A stretch of DNA of 64,000 nucleotides from Guopingia tenuis (GTDB taxonomy: Bacteria > Bacillota > Clostridia > Christensenellales > Christensenellaceae). Location: positions 1-64,000 of the forward strand of contig NZ_JACRSS010000002.1 of assembly GCF_014384805.1 (NCBI RefSeq). Reading direction: 5' to 3'. The translations under genes and the position numbers were made by a program. Each line of letters starts with the position of its first letter. The stretch's first letter is position 1. Below are positions 49,681 through 57,901 of the stretch, in pieces. The notes beneath the pieces are model-generated. The model was not told the origin of the DNA. It did no database searches and saw nothing but the letters and a program-made list of their open reading frames with translations.

Positions 49681-50583
49681 ATGGGTTCCGGACACAAACG
49701 GCTTTTATTCATACTCATCGGCATTCTGGTCATCGCTGTCGCCGCGGCAGTCATCGTGCGCATGCTGCCGGCACCCGGCCCTGTGCCCGGCCCGTCCGGT
49801 TCCAGGATTCCCACAGACAGCGGCGGCCTGGAACTGCGCGTCTTTGATACGGGGGATTCCGACGCCATCCTTCTCATCACCCCCGAGGGAGATACCATGC
49901 TGGTGGACACCGGACTGGACGAAACCTATGGGCATCTCTATAATTCCCTGAAAAATCTGGGAATTTCCCGCATCGATATCCTGGTTCTCACCCACCCCCA
50001 TAAGGACCATATCGGCGGCGCGCCCCAGCTCCTTTCGGATTTCTCGGTTGGACAGGTCTATATGCCCGCCACGGATTATACCTCCGGCCGGATGGACGCC
50101 CTGGCCGAGGCCCTTCAAAAAGCCGGGCTTGCGGCCACGCCCATTGCAAAGGGCAGCCAGTTCTCTCTGGGCTCTCTTGCGGTAGATGTGCTGTCTCCCG
50201 GCAAAACCTATGAAAATATGAACGACAACAGCGCCGTACTGCAATTTACCTATGGCGAGAAAACTTTCCTTCTCATGGGGGACGCCGAAAAGGACGCAGA
50301 AGCCGATTTGATTGCCGCCTATGGCGGCCAGCTTCGCGCAGATTTTCTAAAGGCCGGGCACCACGGCGCCAAGGATGCCTCCAGCGAAGAGTTCCTGGCC
50401 GTTGTGCAGCCATCCTATGCCGTCTTGACCGGGGACCACGCCGTCGATCCGGATCACATCCATGAAAAGGTCATCGAGCGGCTGGAGGCGGCCGGAGCCG
50501 CCGTTTACCGAACCGACCGGGACGGCGATATCACGGTTATCTGTGATGGAAACAGCATTTCCATCCAAACAGCCAACGGATAA
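49681..50583 (+). CDS. Membrane-anchored metallo-beta-lactamase-fold hydrolase (ComEC C-terminal-like)
   Basis: The 300-residue protein starts with a basic residue cluster and one membrane helix (about residues 8-27). A short Pro-rich linker follows, then a metallo-hydrolase domain: LRVFDTGDSDAILLITPEGD, the metal motif THPHKDHIGG, LLMGDAEKDAEADL and LKAGHHGAKDASS. This arrangement matches the ComEC/Rec2 C-terminal nuclease-like domain family, many of which are secreted or anchored enzymes of unknown substrate. The ATG at 49681 has AAAGGAGG upstream. A terminator follows. Confidence 0.9.
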   Translation: MGSGHKRLLFILIGILVIAVAAAVIVRMLPAPGPVPGPSGSRIPTDSGGLELRVFDTGDSDAILLITPEGDTMLVDTGLDETYGHLYNSLKNLGISRIDILVLTHPHKDHIGGAPQLLSDFSVGQVYMPATDYTSGRMDALAEALQKAGLAATPIAKGSQFSLGSLAVDVLSPGKTYENMNDNSAVLQFTYGEKTFLLMGDAEKDAEADLIAAYGGQLRADFLKAGHHGAKDASSEEFLAVVQPSYAVLTGDHAVDPDHIHEKVIERLEAAGAAVYRTDRDGDITVICDGNSISIQTANG

Positions 50584-50588
50584 ATTAT

Positions 50589-50626
50589 AAAAAAGCCTTT
50601 CGCAAAATAACGCGGAAGGCTTTTTT
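50589..50626. terminator. Bidirectional terminator between convergent genes
   Basis: AAAAAAGCCTT (50589-50599) and AAGGCTTTTTT (50616-50626) form the base of a hairpin with an inner CGC/GCG pair. It serves the plus-strand hydrolase gene and, 13 nt after its stop, the minus-strand membrane protein gene. Confidence 0.9.
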
Positions 50627-50638
50627 ATTGGAAATTTT

Positions 50639-52543
50639 TTATTCCATGGGGACATAGACGAGCGTCCCTTCTTGGGTTACGCGGTATAGGCGTCCCGCCG
50701 CCATCTCTGCCGGGTCCTCAAACAGGGAGGCATAGTGATCCATAAAATAGTCGTCTATCGCATATAAAGCGAAATATTCGTATTCTTTTTCCTTCAGCTC
50801 CTGCTGCAGCGCCTGCGCATCCATCCCCAGGTTCTCGTCCAGGCTCCACAGCCGCAGATTTGCGACATATTGCGGCCGCATGCGGTAACGCATTGTATAA
50901 TAATCGTCGCCGTTGGTTCCCTGGGAAACGAAGAACACCCGATTTCCCTCGCCGGGGATAGTTTCCAGCGCCTTTTGTGCATATTCGATAAACGGCGCCT
51001 GCTTTTCTTTTGCTGCCCGTACATTCTCCCGGGAGAGATACTCCCCGAAGCTCTTCAGCGGCGCAAAAAATATGAGCAGGGCCAGAATCACACCAAGGGC
51101 CCGGTTTCCCACTTCTCCCTGCCGGATCAGCTGCACCAGCCGGGCGAACTGCAAAAACAGCAGGGCCAGAAACGCGATCCGGATATACCTGTCAAAGCTG
51201 GCCAGCCGAACTGCCTCCGCCGTTGGGAATTTAAACATATACATGATACACAGCCCCGCCGTATATATCAGATAGGTGGCGATGCTGCAAATATCCAAGC
51301 ACCGGCGCTGCAGGCGTCCCTGCGGATTGCGCTTATCCTCCTGATGCGATAAGAATAGAAAGCCCACAAGGAGCAGGGCCGAAAGCGCAAAGAAACTGAT
51401 GCCTTCGGATCCATTTCCCATCTGAAATTTTGGGGCAAACAGCGCCATAATATAATTGATAATCGTTTGCCTGCGGTAGGCGTCCGCCGGATCGCTTCCA
51501 AACAAAACCGAGAATATTCCGGCAATGCTCACCTCGCCGTCGAACTGCTCTGCCGCATTTTTTATGTGCAGGAATATCGTCCAGCTGATCTTTGCCAGCA
51601 GGATCGCCCCGATAACCGCCAGGGAATATACGATATATTTTTTTATGGGTGCAGATGACGCGCCGTTCTCCCGCCGGCTTTTCCAATAGTCCAGCCACAT
51701 TCCCAAAATATAGGCAGCCGCGGCCATTATGGCGAACATCATGCCCGCCTGTTTTGTCAGAATAAGCATGGCCAGAGCAGCGCACAGGGTAATCAGCTGC
51801 AGCAGATCCCGTTTTTTTCGGATTACAAACGGATAGGCGAAGCAGAATCCCGCCAGCAGGCCCAAATAGGCGTCAACATAGATGGAGCTGTAAAACGTGG
51901 AAAATCCCAGAAGAGGCAGCAAAATTGCCGCGGCTATGCTCGCAAAAACCCCAAAAGCCGGCTTCCAGCGCAGCCCTCGAAAGCAGGCCGCCAATAATGC
52001 TCCGCAGGCCGTCTGATAGGAAAAATACAAAAGCCACTCGCTGAATCCCCCGCTTCCCAGAAGGTTCCGGAATAGCTGCATAAAATATTGGAAGGTTGCC
52101 ATCGCCGGCGGATAGGAGGAAAACATGGCGTGAGCCGCGGGGTTGGCGCTGAAATCTCCCATCGTATACATCACCTTTACGGTGTCGGCCCAATGCGAGA
52201 ATTCATCCGAGGTATTGGGGACCATCCCCCGGCTGCAGACATAGGCCATCAGGAAAAAGATGACAAAGAATATAAATCCCGGAGTAAAAAGATTTTTCAG
52301 AAAAGACGCAAGGTTCTTCTTTCGCAGCAGCAGATATCCCGCCAGAAGATAGGCCCCCGCCGCCAGCGCCAAAACGACATACAGCCCGCTTTGCAGCGCC
52401 CCGAAAATTCCCAGGAGGTAAAACACCGTCATGATTGCAAAAATCGTGAGAGGAAGAACCTCCTCATAGCGCCGGCCGCCATATGCCGCGGCAAGAACGC
52501 TTCCCGAAGAAAGAACGAAAAATAAAAGGATGAAGAATACCAT
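50639..52543 (-). CDS. Large polytopic membrane protein, probable GT-C-type glycosyltransferase or polymerase
   Basis: The 634-residue protein has about 13-15 hydrophobic helices, one sizeable hydrophilic loop (about residues 92-145) and a soluble C-terminal domain of about 110 residues. The loop contains VPNTSDEFSHWADTVKVMY. An acidic D-E pair followed by His-Trp in the first large outer loop is reminiscent of GT-C glycosyltransferases, which use lipid-linked sugars. The ATG at 52543 has GGAGG six bases upstream; an ATG 12 nt earlier overlaps that site. The promoter region carries three copies of the AACGAC half-site found at the ugd fusion gene. Function is inferred, not recognised. Confidence 0.75.
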   Translation of the reverse strand: MVFFILLFFVLSSGSVLAAAYGGRRYEEVLPLTIFAIMTVFYLLGIFGALQSGLYVVLALAAGAYLLAGYLLLRKKNLASFLKNLFTPGFIFFVIFFLMAYVCSRGMVPNTSDEFSHWADTVKVMYTMGDFSANPAAHAMFSSYPPAMATFQYFMQLFRNLLGSGGFSEWLLYFSYQTACGALLAACFRGLRWKPAFGVFASIAAAILLPLLGFSTFYSSIYVDAYLGLLAGFCFAYPFVIRKKRDLLQLITLCAALAMLILTKQAGMMFAIMAAAAYILGMWLDYWKSRRENGASSAPIKKYIVYSLAVIGAILLAKISWTIFLHIKNAAEQFDGEVSIAGIFSVLFGSDPADAYRRQTIINYIMALFAPKFQMGNGSEGISFFALSALLLVGFLFLSHQEDKRNPQGRLQRRCLDICSIATYLIYTAGLCIMYMFKFPTAEAVRLASFDRYIRIAFLALLFLQFARLVQLIRQGEVGNRALGVILALLIFFAPLKSFGEYLSRENVRAAKEKQAPFIEYAQKALETIPGEGNRVFFVSQGTNGDDYYTMRYRMRPQYVANLRLWSLDENLGMDAQALQQELKEKEYEYFALYAIDDYFMDHYASLFEDPAEMAAGRLYRVTQEGTLVYVPME

Positions 52544-52569
52544 GAAACCCTCCATTGTAATTTCATTAA

Positions 52570-52606
52570 AACGACGTTTTATTTTATATTAACGACATTA
52601 AACGAC
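52570..52606 (-). promoter_or_regulatory. Three direct half-sites (AACGAC) across the membrane-protein promoter
   Basis: AACGAC occurs at 52570-52575, 52591-52596 and 52601-52606 in one orientation, 21 and 10 bp apart, so all face the same side of the helix. A possible -10 (TATAAA on the minus strand, 52583-52588) lies between them. The half-site is that of the palindrome GTCGTTTAAAACGAC upstream of the HTH-Ugd gene. Confidence 0.6.
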
Positions 52607-52796
52607 TTAATTTTATCGCATATTCCCCGGCTTGTAAAGCATTCTTCTCATTTCCATCAAATTTAAGGATAACGGAACTATACAAACCGGCCGACGTTCT
52701 CCCGCCGGCCGGTTTGACTGTCATTTATCTGAATGCCGCGGCCTCCCTGTCCACACCCCCGCTTCCATCTGCTCCGGCAGGATTTTTTGCCACAAA

Positions 52797-52825
52797 AAAG
52801 CGCAGGAGCTTTACGCTCCTGCGCT
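52797..52825 (-). terminator. Terminator of prs
   Basis: AGCGCAGGAGC (52799-52809) and GCTCCTGCGCT (52815-52825) form an 11-bp stem. On the minus strand it is followed by TTTTTTGTG. It lies 30 nt after the prs stop. Confidence 0.9.
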
Positions 52826-52855
52826 GCAGTTTTCCTGAAAAAATGCCTGCCGGGA

Positions 52856-53857
52856 TCAGTCCTCATTCTCCCGGGCGCTGTCCACAACCTTGGGCGGGAC
52901 ATGCTTGAACAGGGGGCTTACGGATACCCGCTCGTGGATCCGGAACACGCCCTCGGCAAAGAGAGGCGCCACGGAAACCGTAATCATCTTCTTGCTGGCA
53001 AGGATAAAGGGGTTTTCCACGGTATCCGTGCTGATGAGCATTTCAATGGGGCTTTCATCAATCTTTTTCACGCCCTTCTCCCGCAGCATGTTATGGGCCA
53101 GGCAGGCGATGATCCGTTTGGCTCCCTTGCGCTTCAAAACATTGGCGATGTCCACCAGTGTACCGCCGGAAATGGTGAAGTCGTCGACGATCATGCAGTT
53201 TTTCCCCTCCACATCGCCGATCAGCTCGAGAATCTGTGCATTTTCGTCGTGGCCGGTCCGGGTCTTGTCCCCAATGGCAACATTGGTTCCCAGATAATCG
53301 GCATATTTGCGGGCGGTTTTGGCAAAGCCGGCGTCCGGCGAAACCACCACAAAGCTGTCGTCATAGATATCCAGCCCTTTGACATATTCGCAGAGGATGG
53401 GCAGGGAATAGAGATGGTCGGTGGGGATCTTGAAGAATCCCTGCACCTGCGGGCTGTGAAGATCCATGGTCACGACCCGGTCTGCGCCCGTCACTTCGAT
53501 GCAGTCCGCACATACCCGCGCCCGGATGGAAACCCGGGGTTCGTCCTTTTTGTCGCCCTTGGCATAGCCAAAATAGGGGATAATCGCTGTGATCGTGCTG
53601 GCGCTGGCCCGTTTGAACGCGTCCATCCAAAAGAGAATTTCCACCAGCTCGTTATTGGGATCCAGGCCGATGGGTTGAACCAGATATACGTCCTTATCCC
53701 GCACGGTTTCCTGAATCCGGATAAAGATGTTCCCGTCGGAGAAGTGGATGACCTCCGATTTTCCAATTTCCGCCCCCAGGTATTTGCACATTTTTTTCGC
53801 AAACGCAACACCTGTGCTTCCAGCAAAGATTTTGATATCGCCCTGTTCGGAATGCAT
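52856..53857 (-). CDS. prs: Ribose-phosphate pyrophosphokinase (PRPP synthetase), variant type
   Basis: Prs makes PRPP from ribose 5-phosphate and ATP for nucleotide, histidine and NAD synthesis. The 333-residue protein has the family motif MDLHSPQVQGFF, the ribose-phosphate segment VVSPDAGFAKTARKYADYLG and the PRPP loop IVDDFTISGGTLVDIANVL. The loop reads DDFTISGGT instead of the more common DDxxDTGGT/AGT, closer to what I recall for the plant class II enzymes. It also has extra length at both ends. The ATG at 53857 has AGAGG about ten bases upstream. It is not beside glmU as in many relatives. Confidence 0.9.
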   Translation of the reverse strand: MHSEQGDIKIFAGSTGVAFAKKMCKYLGAEIGKSEVIHFSDGNIFIRIQETVRDKDVYLVQPIGLDPNNELVEILFWMDAFKRASASTITAIIPYFGYAKGDKKDEPRVSIRARVCADCIEVTGADRVVTMDLHSPQVQGFFKIPTDHLYSLPILCEYVKGLDIYDDSFVVVSPDAGFAKTARKYADYLGTNVAIGDKTRTGHDENAQILELIGDVEGKNCMIVDDFTISGGTLVDIANVLKRKGAKRIIACLAHNMLREKGVKKIDESPIEMLISTDTVENPFILASKKMITVSVAPLFAEGVFRIHERVSVSPLFKHVPPKVVDSARENED

Positions 53858-53988
53858 TCCCTATTTACCTCTGTTATTCATTTTATTGTATTGAAGAAAG
53901 ATTGAAAAATGCTCTTTCTAGGTTTATTTTAGCACACAAAACAAAAACCCGCAACAACAGAAACGCCGGGTTTCAAAGAAAACTTTCC

Positions 53989-54290
53989 CCTCGGCGGGCG
54001 GCCATATTCGCAAGCCTGTTTCTTCTTTGCCACAGTTCTTTTTCCCGTCTGGCAGAAAACCGCATAGCGTCATGGCGTCCCTCGGCGGGTGGCCATATTC
54101 GCAACCCTGTTTCTTCTTTCCCGCGGTTCTTCTTCCCGCCTGACAAAAAACCACACAACGTCATGGCGTCCCTCGGCGGGGGCCGCATTCGCAAGCCTTT
54201 TTCCTTCTGTCCCACAGTTCTTTTTCCCGTCTGGCAGAAAACCGCACAACGTCATGTATTGTCTTGGCGGGAGTATATGTGCCCATCATT
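53989..54290. repeat. Tandem 91-bp units beginning CCTCGGCGGG, three full and one partial
   Basis: Units start at 53989, 54080, 54171 and (degenerate) 54262, each 91 bp apart. Each reads CCTCGGCGGG, GGCC then ATTCGCAAGCCT, a T-rich stretch, CC[AG]C[AG]GTTCTT, TTCCCG[TC]CTG and CA[TC]A[AG]CGTCATGGCGTC. They contain no spacers and no conserved open frame. The array separates prs from the PHP gene. Confidence 0.9.
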
Positions 54291-54600
54291 CCAGCCCTCC
54301 CGCGATCACCCTTCTGTCCGTTCAACAGCCGTCTGAATAACACCAGGTGTTCCCTCCGCGGAAACTATCCCCCTATTAGTCTTGCATGCGGCGGCTGCCA
54401 TGCAGCTCCGGAAGCCCTTTGCAGCTGTTTTCCCATATTCTCCCGCCAATTCTTCCGGCTGCGCATCCTCGCCGTCTTTCCGCTGTTCCGGCTTTAACGC
54501 CCTTTTATCAAACCCTGGTTTCTGCAAAATAGCCTTTGGAAAAGCAAGGGAGGGCGCATAGAACCCCTCCCGCTTCAAGCATCCTTTTTCCTCCTGGGCA
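54291..54600. other. Intergenic region downstream of the PHP gene
   Basis: About 310 nt with no supported gene. It contains a perfect 13-bp palindrome AACACCAGGTGTT (54339-54351) of unknown role. A short minus-strand frame after AGGAGGAAAAAGG (near 54590) would encode only about 24 residues. Confidence 0.45.
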
Positions 54601-55446
54601 TTATTCCTTCTTTGAAGAAACGCGCGCAAAGAGCCTTTCTACGCTTTCTTCCAGCGCGGCCCCGCCCCTTTGTTCCCGAAAAAGCTGGGTGGATTTGCGG
54701 ATTTTCCCATGATAGTCGCTGCCCTGGGTGATAAACAGGTCATATTTCTTCGCCAAACCGAAAAAGAACTCCACTTCCTCATCGCTGTGGGCGGGATAGT
54801 ATACCTCCAGGCCTTCCAAGCCCTCCCCCTTCAGCCGTGTGAGCAGCTCGTCATAATCCGGATAATAGGCCAGCTTGGGATGGGCCAGCACACAGTGCCC
54901 GCCTGCCTGGCGCGCCAGCCGGATGGCCTCGCTGCTCTTGATTTTGAGCCGGGGAAGGAAGCCGGGTTTCCCCGGTTCGAGATACCTTTTAAATGCGTCC
55001 TCCACATTCTCGCCAAAGCCCTTTTCCAAAAGCGCCCGGGCGATATGCGGCCGCCCCAGCACGCCGCCCCCGGCAATCTCCTCCACCCGCTCCAGAGTGA
55101 TGGGATAGCCCTGGTCCTGTAGCTTTTTCACCATCCGGGAAGCGCGGGTGATCCGCTGATTTGCCAGTACGTCAAGAGCATCCCTGAGCTCCTGGTTCCA
55201 GATATCCATGCCATAGGCGAGAATATGCATCTCGCCTTCGTATTCCACATTATATTCCAGCCCGCTGATGGCCGGAAGGCCAATGCGTCCGGCTTCCTCC
55301 AGAAATTCCGCCACACCGTCGATGGTGTCGTGGTCCGTCAGCGCAGCCCGGGTAATCCCCGCCGCCTTGCATTCCCGGGCCAGCTCACGGGGCGTGGAGC
55401 TGCCATCCGAGGCAGTGGAATGCATATGCAAATCGATTTTTTCCAT
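54601..55446 (-). CDS. PHP-domain phosphoesterase (nucleoside bisphosphate/RNase AM-like)
   Basis: The 281-residue protein is a PHP metal-dependent hydrolase: IDLHMHSTASDGSSTPRELA at the start holds the first metal histidines, followed by ALTDHDTIDGVAEF, ISGLEYNVEYEGEMHILAYG, HCVLAHPKLAYYP and ITQGSDYHGK. This is the TrpH/YciV-like group, known to hydrolyse 3',5'-nucleoside bisphosphates and short RNA 5' ends. The ATG at 55446 has GAGG seven bases upstream and is preferred over one 21 nt earlier. It stands alone. Confidence 0.92.
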   Translation of the reverse strand: MEKIDLHMHSTASDGSSTPRELARECKAAGITRAALTDHDTIDGVAEFLEEAGRIGLPAISGLEYNVEYEGEMHILAYGMDIWNQELRDALDVLANQRITRASRMVKKLQDQGYPITLERVEEIAGGGVLGRPHIARALLEKGFGENVEDAFKRYLEPGKPGFLPRLKIKSSEAIRLARQAGGHCVLAHPKLAYYPDYDELLTRLKGEGLEGLEVYYPAHSDEEVEFFFGLAKKYDLFITQGSDYHGKIRKSTQLFREQRGGAALEESVERLFARVSSKKE

Positions 55447-55671
55447 ATCTCGTCCTCGCAATCTCATTTTTCAGATATAGTATAGCGCAAAGCCGCAAAA
55501 AAAGCACGGCGTGTTTCTGCCGTTTCCCTTGACAATCAGAGTATTTCATTATATTCTGAAGGTAATTTCAAGAACATCACACACTTTTGTTTCTGCCGCA
55601 GCCAGACATATTTTTTAAGAGACGGTTCTCGCCCTTCCGTTTTCCGGGAATGCCATCAGCAGGAGGTTCCC

Positions 55672-56172
55672 ATGAAGAAGCTCGCCCCCACCAGCTATGT
55701 TCTTGCTTTCTTCTGCCTTTTCCTTCTTTTCCCCTCTCCCGTCCGGGCTATGGAGGGATACTCTCCGCTTCCTCCCTCTTTCGCCGGGATCGCCTCCCTT
55801 ATTTTATGGATTCTCCTTACTTCCGCCATAAAATTCGGGATCTCCTTTCTTTTTCTTCCATTGGATAAAAAAGCGCGGCTGGTTTTTGCCGCCGCGACTC
55901 TTGGTATACAGACCTTTCAATTTGTGCTTCTCTATTTCGCATCCGGCCGGTTTGCAGACCCTATTTTTTTCTTCCTCTTCCTTTTATTCGGATCTCTGCT
56001 CCAAATCATCCCCGAAGGCGCCCTGCTCTGCGTCGCCTGCTCCCCGGCCCAGCGCCCGCCCTCCCCGCGGAAAACCTTTCTCCATGCCATTTTCTCCAAT
56101 ATCGCCGTCATTCTCGTGATGCACCTGCTGCTCTGCGTGACGCAGCCGCCCGGAAGCCCTATCTTTTTTTGA
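55672..56172 (+). CDS. Small membrane protein with signal peptide, member 1 of a three-gene family
   Basis: I do not recognise this 166-residue protein. It has a signal-like N-terminus ending PSPVRAMEGYS and about four membrane helices. The ATG has GGAGG six bases upstream. It shares layout with the next two genes: signal peptide, then helices with a short charged turn (FLPLDKKARLVF) and a conserved P-x-G-x-L segment (IIPEGALLCV). The three genes are in line on the plus strand, 79 and 28 nt apart, and likely form one operon. Role unknown. Confidence 0.75.
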   Translation: MKKLAPTSYVLAFFCLFLLFPSPVRAMEGYSPLPPSFAGIASLILWILLTSAIKFGISFLFLPLDKKARLVFAAATLGIQTFQFVLLYFASGRFADPIFFFLFLLFGSLLQIIPEGALLCVACSPAQRPPSPRKTFLHAIFSNIAVILVMHLLLCVTQPPGSPIFF

Positions 56173-56250
56173 TTCCCCCTCTGCCTGTCTTTCCGTGCGG
56201 CACTCCAAACCGAAATCGCTGAATCCGCCGCACATCGGAGGTTCCCTTTC

Positions 56251-56711
56251 ATGAAAAAACGCATCTCCTTCTGCGCCGCCCTTCTTCTCTCTTTTGCCTC
56301 TTCCCCGGTTAGTGCCGGCAGCAATGCCGCCTCAGGCGCCAACGCCCTGCCCGTGCTTCTGGTTTTGATTTTAGCGACCACTCTCCTAAAGCCCTGGATC
56401 TCCTTCCCTTTTTCCCTAAGGATGCGCGGGTGCGGAGGTATCTTTGCATTTCTATCCCGATCCTGCAGGCGGCTGTGAATATCGCTGTTTATATCCTGTC
56501 CCGTTGCTATCTGGATCCCCTCAACGTTTTTATGTATTCCGTTTTGTTCTATTTTCTCCTTGTTCCCTGGGAGGGATTCCTGCACTACTTCTGCTGCGAA
56601 CACTGCATTCCCAATTCCCCTGCCCTGCGGCAGGCCTTTCTCTGCGCATTTTCCTCGAATCTGGTCATTTTTGCCGCATTTCTTTTGCTGGGCCGGTTCC
56701 TGTTTCCCTGA
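56251..56711 (+). pseudogene. Frameshifted paralogue of the flanking small membrane proteins
   Basis: The first frame (56251-56478) encodes a signal peptide and one helix (MKKRISFCAALLLSFASSPV ... TTLLKPWISFPF) and then unrelated residues. The second frame (from codon GAT just before GTG 56430 to 56711) continues with DARVRRYLCISIPILQAAVN and further helices. Restoring one T in the T-run at about 56409-56413 joins them as PFFPKDARVRRY, which matches FLPLDKKARLVF of the gene before it. This is a single-base deletion in a homopolymer: either a real recent mutation or a sequencing error. GGAGG precedes the ATG. Confidence 0.82.
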
Positions 56712-56738
56712 AGATATCCCGAAAAGGAGGCATACCTT

Positions 56739-57641
56739 ATGAAACAGAAGTTCCGCATTTTCCTCTGCATCTGCCTGTCGCTCGTTCTTGTTCCCCTTTC
56801 CGTCAGTGCCAACGCGCCGCCGCCTGCCCCCGGCGTTTATATCCGGTTTGAAGGGCTGGAGGATGCTTCTTATTTCGCCGCCTATCTCTCATCCGACCCG
56901 GAAGATGCCGAAAATGCACTGCAGTACAGTGATGACGCCGATGATTCCCGTTCTTTGCCCGATGTGGAATACGACATTTTTCGCAAATTTAATGCCTATT
57001 CCGATCCGGATGGATTTGTCTTCACAAATAAAATAGCGCAGTGTGGCAGCAAGCAGTTTTTTTATTTTGAATATCCGCCGGAAACCTTCAAAATCCTTCT
57101 CTATATGCCCGAAATTGACGGCTATATTTGCAGCGAGCCTATTTCTTATGATGCCAGCCAGGATTATCTTGTTATGGCCGTCACGGGCTGGGAAGGTGCT
57201 TTCACCGCCCCAGAAAATCTGTCCGTTCAGGTATATCCTTCCCAGCCCCCGCCCAATTATGGACGGATATTCAAAAATATCTTTGCCCGCATAGCTCTTA
57301 CCTTAGTTCTTGAGACAGGGATTGCCCTGCTCTATAAATTCCGGGAAAAGAAACAGATTCTCGTCATAGTCCTGGTGAATATCGGCACACAGCTTCTTCT
57401 GAATTTGGCAATTTGGCTGTTCTCTTCTTCGGTAATGTACTTGGGTTCGTTATTTTTCCTGGAATTCTGCGTTTTTATTGCTGAAACAGCCCTATATATC
57501 GCTTTCCTGCCTAAGGTAAGCAAAAACGATATCTCTCCCTGGAAAATCCTCGGATATACGGCGTGTGCCAATTTTATTTCCCTTATTGTCGGCGGCATTT
57601 TGTGCATCCCCTTTTTTGACCTGTTCTTTCCTCTGTTTTGA
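56739..57641 (+). CDS. Membrane protein with signal peptide and extracytoplasmic domain, member 3 of the family
   Basis: The 300-residue protein has a signal peptide (MKQKFRIFLCICLSLVLVPL SVSA) and a mature start NAPPPAPGVYIRFEGLED. An outside domain of about 140 residues rich in acidic residues and aromatic strands follows, then about four to five membrane helices (from about residue 180). The helical part parallels the smaller proteins upstream (FAR.ALTLVLETGIALLYKF, LGYTACANFISLIVGGI). AAAGGAGG lies upstream of the ATG. Proteins starting with a NAPPP-like segment occur in other gut clostridia, as far as I recall, without known function. Confidence 0.78.
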   Translation: MKQKFRIFLCICLSLVLVPLSVSANAPPPAPGVYIRFEGLEDASYFAAYLSSDPEDAENALQYSDDADDSRSLPDVEYDIFRKFNAYSDPDGFVFTNKIAQCGSKQFFYFEYPPETFKILLYMPEIDGYICSEPISYDASQDYLVMAVTGWEGAFTAPENLSVQVYPSQPPPNYGRIFKNIFARIALTLVLETGIALLYKFREKKQILVIVLVNIGTQLLLNLAIWLFSSSVMYLGSLFFLEFCVFIAETALYIAFLPKVSKNDISPWKILGYTACANFISLIVGGILCIPFFDLFFPLF

Positions 57642-57852
57642 AGCCATGGTTCCATATCTTTGCTGCCATAATCGGGGATAAAATATGATGATTCGTTTTT
57701 ATATGCGCAAGTGCCCCGCTCCCGCAAGCCCCTTAGAATATCGAGGGACTTCGCGCCATTCTCCCCATTGTGTGCGTTGTTCTTCCCGGCCCAAGTGAAA
57801 ACCACGCCTACTTTCTCTCCCCGCATCCGGTTTATCAAAAAGTATCATAAGC

Positions 57853-57881
57853 AAATACGGCAGGCCAGGCCTGCCGTATTT
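57853..57881. terminator. Long perfect hairpin after the VanZ gene
   Basis: AAATACGGCAGGCC (57853-57866) and GGCCTGCCGTATTT (57868-57881) form a 14-bp palindrome with a single central A. It lies about 20 nt after the minus-strand VanZ stop. It lacks a strong U-tract, but stem and position suggest termination for the converging genes. Confidence 0.65.
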
Positions 57882-57901
57882 GCATTCTCGAAATCATCCC
57901 T

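Noticed and set aside
52684..52714. Inverted repeat AAACCGGC...GCCGGTTT upstream of prs terminator as a terminator for another gene
   Set aside because: No T-tract on either side and no gene ends there.
53989..54290. Possible CRISPR array
   Set aside because: The 91-bp units are head-to-tail copies without unique spacers, and no cas genes are in the window.
54306..54629. Minus-strand frame of 107 codons after the PHP gene
   Set aside because: Overlaps the PHP 3' end, lacks a domain; the good AGGAGG there fits only a 24-codon frame.
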